From a virus, in the IMG/VR virus record IMGVR_UViG_3300026118_000038, positions 1 to 26,122 of that record: a DNA stretch of 26,122 nt. The stretch is one strand, 5' to 3'. Below, one piece after another: positions 8,369 to 16,287 of this stretch (within the stretch, counting starts at the first letter, position 1; every line of letters starts with the position of its first letter). Under the pieces are notes generated by a model that searched no databases, was not told the origin of the DNA, and was given only the letters and a program-made list of their open reading frames with translations. A program made the position numbers and the translations under genes.

Positions 8369-8383
8369 GATGATAAATTCTCC
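8369..8383 (-). promoter_or_regulatory. Ribosome-binding site followed by ATC codons rather than ATG
   Basis: GGAG at 8380-8383 is followed after AATTT by ATC ATC GCA, in frame with the small structural gene that ends at 7952. There is no ATG, GTG or TTG within normal spacing in that frame. The upstream in-frame stop is TAA at 8390-8392, so any start must lie between it and the GTG at 8326. An ATC start is rare but known; a lost ATG is the alternative. Confidence 0.45.
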
Positions 8384-8396
8384 GTTTGGTTAAAGC

Positions 8397-8882
8397 TCAA
8401 TGAGCGTTTGCGAAATCGCCATGAAATTTGGCGCGAGCCTCAATTGAAACCAGTTCAGCCAATTCAAAATCACCGAAGCAGCCAACGCTGATGTTGCGTC
8501 CGCTGACCCTGATCCGAACCCTCCAGTTGGAACTGAGGCTATTCCAACTGACGCCCTTCACACCACTGGTGTTCGCCTTCGATAGCTTGGCATTCCATCC
8601 GTTTTGCTCGTTGGTGCACGGCCGGAGGTTTTGAATCCGGTTGTGCATTGGCTCGCGATTCCGATGGTCAAGCCTGTCCGGCAAGTCGTGCCCGTGCCAC
8701 ATCCAAATAAGCCTATGAGCCCGGTATTTCTTGCCGTCAACGCCGACGAAGACACGCCCGCCAACCTTGGTTCCGGCGACACTTCCTGCCAGAGCATTGT
8801 GTGAAGTGGTGACTTTTCTGACTAACTCTCCCGTTTCCGGGAGGTAGTCGAAAAGCTCACGCAGGCGTTCAGTGGTAATCAT
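8397..8882 (-). CDS. HNH homing endonuclease with AP2-type DNA-binding domain
   Basis: 161 residues. The N-terminus (LRELFDYLPETGELVRKV) is the usual lead-in of phage HNH nucleases. The HNH core runs from about 55 to 90: HRLIWMWHGHDLPDRLDH with His72, and NRIQNLRPCTNEQN. A C-terminal AP2-like segment follows (SGVKGVSWNSLSSNWRVRI, about 106-125, to SIEARAKFHG). It is free-standing rather than inside an intron and sits in the 0.5-kb interval between the coat gene and the next structural gene. Such enzymes nick or cut alleles lacking the insertion and spread by repair. The catalytic residues look intact. There is no strong ribosome-binding site before its ATG. Confidence 0.9.
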   Translation of the reverse strand: MITTERLRELFDYLPETGELVRKVTTSHNALAGSVAGTKVGGRVFVGVDGKKYRAHRLIWMWHGHDLPDRLDHRNREPMHNRIQNLRPCTNEQNGWNAKLSKANTSGVKGVSWNSLSSNWRVRIRVSGRNISVGCFGDFELAELVSIEARAKFHGDFANAH

Positions 8883-8908
8883 TGGCTGATTATCTCAGGA
8901 AGTCCCCG

Positions 8909-10165
8909 TTAAGAGCTGACTCGACAGGCCAGTTCCTGATACAGAGGCGCCCAGCCGTACAGCACGTCAAGACGAGTCGGGATTGCATCGTTGTTGATCG
9001 TGTACTGACGGACCACACGGATCGACAGCCCAACATCCTTGTCCGATGCGCGACCGGCAAAGTGGACACCTTCCGGAAGCTCCAGGTCAGCACAGGCCAT
9101 CGTGAACGCGTTCTTGTGGAACATGATGTTCTGCGGGCCAGTCACTGCAGCAGCCGGCGTCACAGCAATCGAGAACGGGGTAACCGTCGCCGTTGCCGAG
9201 GTCGCAGCCACAACCGTGTTTTGGAACTGACCGCCGACGATGATTGCAGGCGAGACGTTCACTGCGAACGTACCGGCAGCAGCCGTGACAGTCTGGTTCA
9301 CGACGAAGCTGCGAGTCTTGCCGTAAGACTGGCGGTTTTGCGGGTTGGCGCCAAACAGGTTGGCGATCTGGATCGTGTCACCTTGGTTCAGCGTGATCGC
9401 CTGCGAGTTGGTCAGGGTGATCGTCGAGGACGAAGCCCAGCCAGTTTGCAGGAAACCAACCTGAGTCAGGGTGTTCGCGGTCAGCGTGCCGGCCGTGGTC
9501 GTCCAGTTGCCGAAGGTCTGGCTAACGACGTTCTGGTCAAGCTTCCAGTTCATGCCGGCGCTGTCACGACCCATCAGGCCCTTGCGGTACTGATTGGACA
9601 GTTGCGAGTCCGGAACGAACAGGCCCTTGAGCGAATCGACGATGACGGCCGAAGTAAACGGCTCGACCACCACGCAACGGCTACCGTCTCGCGGTGCGCC
9701 TTCAGCGTCCAGGTAAGCGGCAGCGTTCAGGTAGGTAATCAGGCCAGTCGGCGCCGTGCCAGCCACACCAACGATGTTGGCAGTGCTGTTCTTTGCCATA
9801 ACCAGACCGTCGCGGTCGATCTTGTTCGCAATCGCTGCGATACAGGGCTTCAGGACGCGATCCGAGAACATGTCCATCGACAGCGCCAGATCCTGCGTGG
9901 TGAACTGAGTATCCACGTGGAACTGGGTCGTCAGGACAACCGGAACGCTGGTTTCGTTGAAGTCCTCAACGTTCAGCGCCGGACCCGTGGTGCCAATGAA
10001 TCGACCCGGGCGGCGGACGTTGACGGTATTGCCGATCTTTGCGCCAGTGACCGCGAATTGATCGTTGTAATCGCGGCTGACCTGAGACGTGAACGTGAGT
10101 TCATTCTCAAGCACCATCAGTGCCTCATTCGTGATTTTCGAAATCGTGAGCAAATTGTTTGCCAT
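8909..10165 (-). CDS. Major coat protein, P22 gp5-like
   Basis: 418 residues (P22 coat about 430). The N-terminus (NNLLTISKITNEALMVLEN, then GAKIGNTVNVRRPGRF) and the C-terminus (DKDVGLSIRVVRQYTINND, then RLDVLYGWAPLYQELACRV) are typical of the P22-type HK97-fold coat family. The region between about 215 and 345, rich in T, A and V, fits the inserted I-domain of P22 coat. ATG start with GAGGA 5 bases upstream. It follows the scaffold gene after a 169-bp leader, as expected for a highly expressed gene. Confidence 0.93.
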   Translation of the reverse strand: MANNLLTISKITNEALMVLENELTFTSQVSRDYNDQFAVTGAKIGNTVNVRRPGRFIGTTGPALNVEDFNETSVPVVLTTQFHVDTQFTTQDLALSMDMFSDRVLKPCIAAIANKIDRDGLVMAKNSTANIVGVAGTAPTGLITYLNAAAYLDAEGAPRDGSRCVVVEPFTSAVIVDSLKGLFVPDSQLSNQYRKGLMGRDSAGMNWKLDQNVVSQTFGNWTTTAGTLTANTLTQVGFLQTGWASSSTITLTNSQAITLNQGDTIQIANLFGANPQNRQSYGKTRSFVVNQTVTAAAGTFAVNVSPAIIVGGQFQNTVVAATSATATVTPFSIAVTPAAAVTGPQNIMFHKNAFTMACADLELPEGVHFAGRASDKDVGLSIRVVRQYTINNDAIPTRLDVLYGWAPLYQELACRVSS

Positions 10166-10258
10166 AAATTCCTCGTTAGGTTGAATGTTTTCACATCCTC
10201 GCTAACGCGGAGGCATAACGAATTTGCCCTGATTCGCTCAGGTCGGCGGTATAGCTTG

Positions 10259-10304
10259 TTCTGCGCCGGATAGGTGCGGCTATTACCCTATCTGCGGCGC
10301 AGAA
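10259..10304 (-). promoter_or_regulatory. Large hairpin in the leader of the coat gene
   Basis: The arms 10259-10268 and 10295-10304 are perfectly complementary (10 bp, TTCTGCGCCG). The stem continues for 6 bp (10269-10274 with 10287-10292) after a 2-base bulge, around a 12-base loop. It lies about 94 bases upstream of the coat ATG. Neither side has a T tract, so a terminator is unlikely. mRNA stabilisation or processing of the coat message is more likely. Confidence 0.55.
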
Positions 10305-10329
10305 TACACGAAAACTATCTTGATTGCAA
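10301..10329 (-). promoter_or_regulatory. Candidate promoter upstream of the coat gene
   Basis: On the minus strand TTGCAA (10324-10329) is separated by 17 bases from TATTCT (10301-10306), each matching the sigma-70 consensus at 4 of 6 positions. It would start transcription inside the leader hairpin. The match is modest and the coat gene could simply be read through from upstream. Confidence 0.25.
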
Positions 10330-10334
10330 CCTAC

Positions 10335-11240
10335 TCACTTGCCGCGCATACGCAAAGCGCGCCACTCCTGATACGTACCCTTGAACTCACCCGAGTCATT
10401 CACCGGATTGTCCGCAGTCTTGGTGCCACGAGCTGGAACAATTGGGGCTGGAGCCTTCTTTACCTCGCGAATAGGATCAGGCTTGCTTTCTTCCTGCTTC
10501 TCTTCCTTGGCAAGCCGAATCTCAAGCTTCCCGATCTCCTTGAGCTGGTCAAGGATCTTCATCTTGTTGAGTTTCTCGACAAGTTCAGGATTCGAGGCGA
10601 ACTCGTACAGAATCCGCGGCCCAATCTCGCTCTCAATCAGAGCATCCTTGACCGGATCGCTCACACCAAGCTCAGAAGAGGCCAGCATGGCGTCATAGTC
10701 GGGGAACTCCTGCTTCGTCGCTTCAACTCGCGTAGCCCATGCCTTGTGAACCTTCTCGCGCTCCTGCTCCTTAGCCTTCTCTGCGTCCTTGACATCCCGA
10801 TCTTTCAAGGCCTTGTCGGTTGACCACTTCGCCAGATCCTTGGCGTATTCAAATGCGTCCGTGTAATCGCTAGCTTTCGGCTCAGGGCCAACATCGTCGT
10901 CAACCTTCTCAACTGGCTTCGGATTGGCCTTCGATTCCAGCTCTTTGGCCTTGCGCTCAGCCTCTTCCGCGCGTCGTTCTGCAGCTTGGGCGCGTTCGTC
11001 GGCTTGCTTGACCTTGCCAGTCAGCTCTGAGAAACGCTCGGCGAGCTTTCCCTTCTTCGGCTTCTCTTCCGCAGGCTTCTCGGGCGTCTTGTCATCGTCG
11101 ACGACATCGTCATCAGGCACGACATCCTCAAGCTTGGTTTCTTCCTGCTTCTTTTCAGCCTCAGGAGGAGTGACAACCAGACCCAAACGGGTCGCATTGA
11201 AATCGGCAAGTGTTTCGCTGGTTACGGTTTGAACAGACAA
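10335..11240 (-). CDS. Scaffolding protein, P22 gp8-like
   Basis: 301 residues (P22 scaffold about 303). It is highly charged and helical: an acidic stretch (LEDVVPDDDVVDDDKTP), a K/E-rich coiled coil at about 65-105 (ADERAQAAERRAEEAERKA), the common phage scaffold motif KASDYTDAFEYAKDLAKW, a second K/E-rich helix (LEIRLAKEEKQEESK), and a basic C-terminal tail (FKGTYQEWRALRMRGK) where P22 scaffold binds coat. It occupies the expected place between portal and coat. The start is TTG at 11238-11240 with AGGA 7-8 bases upstream; no ATG fits. Scaffold directs procapsid assembly and then leaves the shell. Confidence 0.88.
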   Translation of the reverse strand: MSVQTVTSETLADFNATRLGLVVTPPEAEKKQEETKLEDVVPDDDVVDDDKTPEKPAEEKPKKGKLAERFSELTGKVKQADERAQAAERRAEEAERKAKELESKANPKPVEKVDDDVGPEPKASDYTDAFEYAKDLAKWSTDKALKDRDVKDAEKAKEQEREKVHKAWATRVEATKQEFPDYDAMLASSELGVSDPVKDALIESEIGPRILYEFASNPELVEKLNKMKILDQLKEIGKLEIRLAKEEKQEESKPDPIREVKKAPAPIVPARGTKTADNPVNDSGEFKGTYQEWRALRMRGK

Positions 11241-11279
11241 GGTGATTCCTTGGATATACCCGGTGACCGACCGGTGCGG

Positions 11280-13370
11280 TTAGCGCTCGATTTCTCTCTC
11301 TTGCTCGTCCGCGACCTTGTCGAGCTTGGTCATGTCGTGGGCGTTGTCTACCTTGGTCTTGAGCAATGCGCCGGCTTGATTGATCTCGGCAACTCCGAGT
11401 GCGGTCTGTGACTTGACATCCACATCACGCATCCAAGCCTGATTTTCTGCGTCTTCGATCTTCTCGGCGCTGCCGGTCTTGATGGTGACACGGTGCGTCT
11501 CTGCAGCCTGCTTCATGGCTTCCACATCAGCGCGAGACTTCAGAGTTCCTTCCAGCATCTGGATATGCTGCATAGCCTCTTGAAGCTTCTGCTGCATGCC
11601 CTTCATCTGCATCTGAACCGCAGGCGGGATATCGGACTTGTCGTCAATCTGCGACAGGGGGTTTGCAGCTGCAAGACGGTCTGCAATTGTCTCAGCGCCA
11701 GGGAAGTCCATGTTGCGGAACATCACATCGCCGGCCATCTTCATCAGCTCTTCATTCTTCTCGAAGAGCGGCATCATGTTCGTGACAGCCTCTTGGCGCT
11801 TGGTGTTATAGCCAGGGCCAGTGTCCATCACCACGTCATATTGACCGACCGTCACATCATTCAAGACCTGTTGAGGATCTTCCGGACTCGGCTGGTTGAT
11901 GGTATCGGTCTTCGATTTCCCATCGTCCCCAATGATCCGCACCACTCGGCCCGGCTCATTGTAGTAATAGGGCATAACATCCAGCAGATAGCGTCCAGTG
12001 AATGCAATCGAGCGGGTCATGTTGTCGTAGAAGTGGAACGTGCTTTGGTCGCTCTGTTGTCGTTCAGCATTCAGAGCCTTTCCGGACACGTTCCCGCCAA
12101 TGCGCATAGCTGGATCGACGATGCCAAGCACTGCGCTCAGGTCTTGGTCTACCGCTTGAGCCATCGCCATAGCACCTTGCGGCGGCGGTTCTGGCTGTTG
12201 GCGATCTGGAGGAGGGGCAAGCTTCCCACCAACGTCGGTTTGCTTGTACCGAAGCACCGGCTTGGCTGAGATATTGGCGTTTGCCCACTCGTTTTCGTGG
12301 TCTTCGTCCTGTCCTTCGGCCATCACCCACTTTGCCTTCGGAGCCAGCGCGACAGACTCTGTCATCGCCGTCTTCCAGAAGTTGGACATCCGCTGCGGAT
12401 CAACAGCATTCTTGACCAGCCCCGAGCGACGGCGCTTGCCATCGATCACCGTCACCTTGCCGTAGCACGGGAAGACCGGGATCCATCGCCCCGGCAGGTC
12501 TCGCTCATCAAGGATCTCGATAGCCGTCATCTTGCACCACTTCACGGTGCGACGGAATGCCGGGCGTTTATCGGCAACGCTGACTCCGGCACGCTCAAGC
12601 AGTTCTGCGGGCGGCATCTCATCCTCCCACACTGATGTGCCATCCGAGAGCTTGTAGAGCGCCTGAGATTCCTTCTTGATCGTGAAGTATTCGGCCACCC
12701 GAATGGTGTCGCGCGTCACCCAATCAGCATTGGTGAAGCCACCCATGTCAGCAGGAATCCAGCTCGCGCCATCATCCTTGCCAGGATATGCAGTCTTGAA
12801 CGCAGCCTTCGCCATGTCCGTGACAATGAGCGTTTCTTCGTTGTCTGACCCATCCGGCATGATCGAATGGTCATCGAAGTACACCGAGCCCGGATCATCG
12901 ATTGGCGAGATGAATAGTTCTTGCTCGAAACTGTCGTCACGACAGTAGTCCGACATCACGCGCCAGTAGCCCAATCCCTCGGTGATGGCACAAGAGAATC
13001 CCGTGTCGTAACCCATATCAGCGCCACCCTTGGCGGCCTCGATATGGCGGATCATGCCCTTGATGATGTCGGCGTTCTTCTTGGTTGCACCGCCACCCGT
13101 GGGATCTACCTTGATGCGCGGGCGTTGCTGGCGCTGTTGGTTCTCGACCTGTTGGCAGTACGGATCGACTTTGTTGATGGTCAGGCAAGGCCGTTGCTCA
13201 AGCTGCCGGCTGTTCTGAATCTCTGCCGGCCATTGCTCGCCATACCTGAACTTGCGCCAGTACTCTGCCTGAGCACGATTGACCGAGTCATTCTCGCTGA
13301 CCCGGCGCATGAACTTGATTGCCGCATCGATACGCGGGTCTTTGGCATCGATGTTGGTTGAATCAGTCAC
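11280..13370 (-). CDS. Portal protein, P22 gp1-like
   Basis: 696 residues (P22 portal about 725). Family features are the N-terminal Y-WRKFRYGEQWP, PCLTINKVDPYCQQVENQQRQ, a GFSCAITEGLGYWRV segment, an ISPIDDPGSVYFDDHS strand and a FHFYDNMTRSIAFTGRYLLD helix. A long helical C-terminus (about 600-696, with LQEAMQHIQMLEGTLKSR) would form the barrel seen in P22. Twelve copies form the channel at one capsid vertex and contact terminase and gp4. The start is GTG, overlapping the small upstream gene as GTGA. Confidence 0.93.
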   Translation of the reverse strand: MTDSTNIDAKDPRIDAAIKFMRRVSENDSVNRAQAEYWRKFRYGEQWPAEIQNSRQLEQRPCLTINKVDPYCQQVENQQRQQRPRIKVDPTGGGATKKNADIIKGMIRHIEAAKGGADMGYDTGFSCAITEGLGYWRVMSDYCRDDSFEQELFISPIDDPGSVYFDDHSIMPDGSDNEETLIVTDMAKAAFKTAYPGKDDGASWIPADMGGFTNADWVTRDTIRVAEYFTIKKESQALYKLSDGTSVWEDEMPPAELLERAGVSVADKRPAFRRTVKWCKMTAIEILDERDLPGRWIPVFPCYGKVTVIDGKRRRSGLVKNAVDPQRMSNFWKTAMTESVALAPKAKWVMAEGQDEDHENEWANANISAKPVLRYKQTDVGGKLAPPPDRQQPEPPPQGAMAMAQAVDQDLSAVLGIVDPAMRIGGNVSGKALNAERQQSDQSTFHFYDNMTRSIAFTGRYLLDVMPYYYNEPGRVVRIIGDDGKSKTDTINQPSPEDPQQVLNDVTVGQYDVVMDTGPGYNTKRQEAVTNMMPLFEKNEELMKMAGDVMFRNMDFPGAETIADRLAAANPLSQIDDKSDIPPAVQMQMKGMQQKLQEAMQHIQMLEGTLKSRADVEAMKQAAETHRVTIKTGSAEKIEDAENQAWMRDVDVKSQTALGVAEINQAGALLKTKVDNAHDMTKLDKVADEQEREIER

Positions 13371-13540
13371 AGCGGATCACCTTGGTTGAATGCCTTCACC
13401 TCATTGGCAGCATCCACCAGCTTCTGAGCTGCGAACTCCATACGCATGCGTTGAAGGTTCTGCGGGCCTGCCTCATGGCGAATGGAATGCATGAACTCCC
13501 AGGCTTGGAAGAATGAGCGGAGTAGCTCTAGCTCTCTCAT
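13367..13540 (-). CDS. Small helical protein between terminase and portal, unknown
   Basis: 57 residues, not recognised. It is predicted helical and charged (MRELELLRSFFQAWEFMHSI, FAAQKLVDAANEVKAF). I chose the ATG at 13538-13540 because it overlaps the terminase stop as ATGA. An in-frame extension to 13627 is possible but would lie wholly inside the terminase gene. Its stop overlaps the GTG of the portal gene, so the three genes are translationally coupled. Confidence 0.65.
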   Translation of the reverse strand: MRELELLRSFFQAWEFMHSIRHEAGPQNLQRMRMEFAAQKLVDAANEVKAFNQGDPL

Positions 13541-15051
13541 GCCATCCAGCCCGATGGAATGTTCATCAGCTCCGACTTCTTCTCCGCTTTGATCGGCTTG
13601 ACTCTCGCCCCGAACGTCAGAATCCATGCATCCGCCCTATCTGGTGATCTACCGAGGCGCTTCTTATGGTCCTTCTTGGGCTCCATCAGAAGCAATCCAT
13701 CTCGATAGGTGTATCGCACTGCAGCAATTTGTGTCTTCAGTTCTGGATCAACCGGCATGCTGCATCCGCCGACTTTCATGTAATCCAGACCCTCACGCCA
13801 AAGCTTAGCCTTGACATTGTAGTTTCGATTATCACTCAAGCGTGCGCCAGTATGAAGTCCAACGACCTTTGACGCATACTTGCCTCTCTTGAGCGTGTCG
13901 TAGCAGCTAACACCAGGGCCGTCCAGCTCAATAACTATGGAGCCAATCTCACCTCCAGACGCCTCAAGATCTGCGCAGTGATCCTCCACAATCCCAGCCA
14001 GCTCAGGGCCATCAATCTGCTTGCGAATAATCTGCGGCAGGCTAAGCAGTCCTCTACGACTATGGATGACATTCTCATCGTCACCCATATGGGCAGCATC
14101 CACGCCAATGAACCATGGTCCGTTTGGAATCACATTCGCAGGCCCAATACGCTGCGCAGCCTCAACGTAGGAACCCGAGATGAATGAGTCTGATGTGCTG
14201 GCGTTGTAGTCAATATCGACCTCTTGAGCCAGCACAACCGGATCTAGCGTCTCCTGCTGCTTGGCGTACCACTCAGGGCCCTTGCGCGGGTCATCACGCC
14301 AGTGGAATGTAAACACCTTCACCTTTCCGCCATGTCGCTTGCGATAGAACGGACCGCCATTGCCATTGGGTGTACTTACATCAATCTTGCAGTTCGAAGT
14401 CTGGCTCAGGGCGGCATCTATGCTTTCGGCCCGCTCGTAGAAGGCTGACTCGTCCTTGAAGTAGATGCTTGTCCGGTTGCCTCGCCCGATGTTGTCACCA
14501 GACTCGCCAACGATGGCCGATCCGTTCTCAGGGTTCTTGAGGGTCATGAACGGGGCATGCTTCTTCGCATCCCATCCGGCCGGCCTGAACTCAACAGGCA
14601 ACAGATTGACAAACTGCCGAGCCTTCCAAAACAGGGACTTCGGGTCGTTCAGATCATCGACATACTCCTCCTTGCGTGATCCAAAGCCGATCACCGTCCC
14701 CTCATGGAAAAGCCACATCCACACAGCAAAGGCCACACAGAGCCAGGACACCCCCATGTCGCGACTCTTCTCTGCCAACCCATCCTCACGAGCTAGCCAG
14801 CGGTCGCGAAGCCACCCGATGTACTCAGATTGCTTTGGAAACAGGAGGAATGGAACAGTTGTTGGAACGCCGATCTCCGCATTGCGCGGGTCGAATGTCA
14901 TCCCCCATTCGTTGATGAACTCTACCGGGTGATCCTTGTAGAACTCCTTGAGCCCAGCCAGGACAGACGAGTCAGCCCGAATACGCTTCAGGCGCTCGCC
15001 ACGCTCCTTGTAGACAGCCTCGTAGTCGGGCTTCCAGTCAGTCACCGCCAA
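13537..15051 (-). CDS. terL: Terminase large subunit (ATPase and nuclease)
   Basis: 504 residues (P22 gp2 about 499). The N-terminal ATPase has a variant Walker A at about 95-103 (KSRDMGVSW) and Walker B at 196-201 (IYFKDE, Asp200, Glu201). The C-terminal RNase-H-like nuclease has Asp318 (FIGVDAA), Asp377 (IVIELDG) and Asp474 (DRADAW) as the acidic triad. It packages DNA through the portal. Headful packaging would be expected from the P22 likeness, but this is not shown here. The start is TTG (15051) or GTG six bases downstream; both overlap the small subunit gene. Confidence 0.93.
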   Translation of the reverse strand: MAVTDWKPDYEAVYKERGERLKRIRADSSVLAGLKEFYKDHPVEFINEWGMTFDPRNAEIGVPTTVPFLLFPKQSEYIGWLRDRWLAREDGLAEKSRDMGVSWLCVAFAVWMWLFHEGTVIGFGSRKEEYVDDLNDPKSLFWKARQFVNLLPVEFRPAGWDAKKHAPFMTLKNPENGSAIVGESGDNIGRGNRTSIYFKDESAFYERAESIDAALSQTSNCKIDVSTPNGNGGPFYRKRHGGKVKVFTFHWRDDPRKGPEWYAKQQETLDPVVLAQEVDIDYNASTSDSFISGSYVEAAQRIGPANVIPNGPWFIGVDAAHMGDDENVIHSRRGLLSLPQIIRKQIDGPELAGIVEDHCADLEASGGEIGSIVIELDGPGVSCYDTLKRGKYASKVVGLHTGARLSDNRNYNVKAKLWREGLDYMKVGGCSMPVDPELKTQIAAVRYTYRDGLLLMEPKKDHKKRLGRSPDRADAWILTFGARVKPIKAEKKSELMNIPSGWMA

Positions 15052-15517
15052 GCATCCGCTTGTATGCCTCTTCAGCCGTGAGCGTCACCGTCGATTTCGT
15101 CTCAATGGGGCCACCATTCGGCCCCTGCAGCGTGGCCTCAACCTTGTCCCCGTACCGCTTGGGAAGCATCTTGGAAAGCATCCACTTGCGGGTATCGACT
15201 TGAAGTCTGCGGTGCTCAATCATGTCGCCCTCTGTGATCTCAAGCCCTGTAGCCTTGCTCACAGTCTTGGTGCCAGTCAGTGGCGTATCAGCAATACGAA
15301 GGATGTCCTCAGCGAGTCGGTCATATCCAAGTGAGCGTGCCCTTGCGTATTGCGCAGCAAAACCATTCACGTCATCCAATGCCCATGCTCTCACTGTGGC
15401 TTCTGGTGGCATGTCATCCGGCTCGCAGATGTCGCGCAGGCTCTTCCCCTCTGCAAGCTGTTCACAGATGAGGGATGCCTTCTTAGCGTCATAGGTGAGC
15501 GGACGACCGCGGCCCAT
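15038..15517 (-). CDS. terS: Terminase small subunit
   Basis: 159 residues. The N-terminal part (GRPLTYDAKKASLICEQLAE, GKSLRDICEPDDMPPEATVRAW) is the helix-turn-helix DNA-recognition region of a common small-terminase family. The next helix contains AAQYARARSLGYDRLAEDIL, and the C-terminus (RLQVDTRKWMLSKMLPKRYGDK) is also characteristic. It recognises the packaging start site and regulates the large subunit. ATG at 15515-15517 overlaps the upstream stop as TGATG; a GTG one codon earlier is an alternative. Confidence 0.88.
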   Translation of the reverse strand: MGRGRPLTYDAKKASLICEQLAEGKSLRDICEPDDMPPEATVRAWALDDVNGFAAQYARARSLGYDRLAEDILRIADTPLTGTKTVSKATGLEITEGDMIEHRRLQVDTRKWMLSKMLPKRYGDKVEATLQGPNGGPIETKSTVTLTAEEAYKRMLGGD

Positions 15518-15774
15518 CACTTCACCTTGCGCTTGCTGCCCGGCTTGGGTCCGGGCTTCTTGCGAATCAGTTGGGCCATATCCTGCTTGAATGCCTCTTG
15601 GGCATCCTCTTGAGCAATCTTCGCAACAGTACTAAGGATGGCGGCACCGGTAGCCTGGATTGACGCCTTCATGCCTTCGATGTAGTTCGTTGGCTGTGCG
15701 GTCCCGAAGCTCGGATATGTCACCTTGTTGCCTAGCATGGTGTCAGCCCACGAGGGTTTGTCAAATGGATTCAT
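15517..15774 (-). CDS. Small protein upstream of terminase, unknown
   Basis: 85 residues, not recognised. It has an N-terminal segment (NPFDKPSWADTMLGNKVTYP), an alanine-rich central helix (ATGAAILSTVAKIAQEDAQE) and a very basic C-terminus (RKKPGPKPGSKRKVK), suggesting nucleic-acid contact. The start lies 14 bases inside the co-chaperonin gene and the stop overlaps the terminase small subunit start, so it belongs to the packaging operon. Confidence 0.7.
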   Translation of the reverse strand: MNPFDKPSWADTMLGNKVTYPSFGTAQPTNYIEGMKASIQATGAAILSTVAKIAQEDAQEAFKQDMAQLIRKKPGPKPGSKRKVK

Positions 15775-16057
15775 CGATCACCCCCACAATGTCCTTGTCC
15801 TGCAGCACCTTGTATCGAATCCCGTTTTCCTTGTACTCGGGATAGTCGAATTCTCCGTAGCATATCCGGTCACCCACCTTGAGCTGATCCTGATCCACCT
15901 CGGGGCCTACTGCCATCACAGTGCCGTATCGCCCGAGTTGCTCTTGGCTGGGCTTCATGCCCTGGCTAGTGGATACGACGATTCCCATGCTGGTCACGTC
16001 GTCTCGTTCTGCGTCCTGTAGGACGATGATCACATCACGTGTTGGTTTGGCTTGCAT
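15761..16057 (-). CDS. GroES-like co-chaperonin (Cpn10 family)
   Basis: 98 residues, matching the usual Cpn10 length. It starts with RDVIIVLQDAERDD. The mobile loop (about 22-37) carries MGIVVST, matching the conserved G-I-V-L loop that docks on GroEL. It then has the beta-barrel pattern YGTVMAVGPEV, LKVGDRICYGEF, YKVLQDKDIVGVID. A phage GroES could cap host GroEL to help fold its coat or other virion proteins, as gp31 does for T4; this is inference, supported by its position just before the terminase. The ATG overlaps the upstream stop as TGATG. Confidence 0.85.
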   Translation of the reverse strand: MQAKPTRDVIIVLQDAERDDVTSMGIVVSTSQGMKPSQEQLGRYGTVMAVGPEVDQDQLKVGDRICYGEFDYPEYKENGIRYKVLQDKDIVGVIDESI

Positions 16058-16287
16058 CAGAATGTCCCCATTAATGCTCGCATGATATCCACTTGGAATT
16101 TCAACGCTTCCATTTGATATTCAATCTGTCTTGCTTGATATGCAGCCTCTAGCTCTGCATTGTCTTCTTGGACCTCTCTGATGTACGTCTCCGTAGCCTT
16201 GTGGTGCCTCCATCTGGCCTCGTGACCCGCATTCCATGCGGCAATCTCTGCTCGCTTCAAAGCGCGTTCAATTTTGGCTGGCTTCAT
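16057..16287 (-). CDS. Small coiled-coil protein, unknown
   Basis: 76 residues, not recognised. It is almost entirely helical and charged (IERALKRAEIAAWNAGHEAR, YIREVQEDNAELEAAYQARQ), with a hydrophobic C-terminus (ALKFQVDIMRALMGTF). The ATG at 16285-16287 overlaps the upstream stop as ATGA and has GGGAG 6 bases before it, so I prefer it to the in-frame start 6 codons upstream. Confidence 0.65.
   Translation of the reverse strand: MKPAKIERALKRAEIAAWNAGHEARWRHHKATETYIREVQEDNAELEAAYQARQIEYQMEALKFQVDIMRALMGTF

Noticed and set aside
8882-10273. A 463-codon open frame on the plus strand
   Set aside because: It lies wholly opposite the coat gene and its leader, is R/H/V-rich as expected of an antisense shadow, and has no ribosome-binding site or family signature.
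11260-11274. Short inverted repeat CCGGT / ACCGG between the portal and scaffold genes
   Set aside because: The stem is only 5 bp, has no T tract, and such a stem is expected by chance in G+C-rich DNA.
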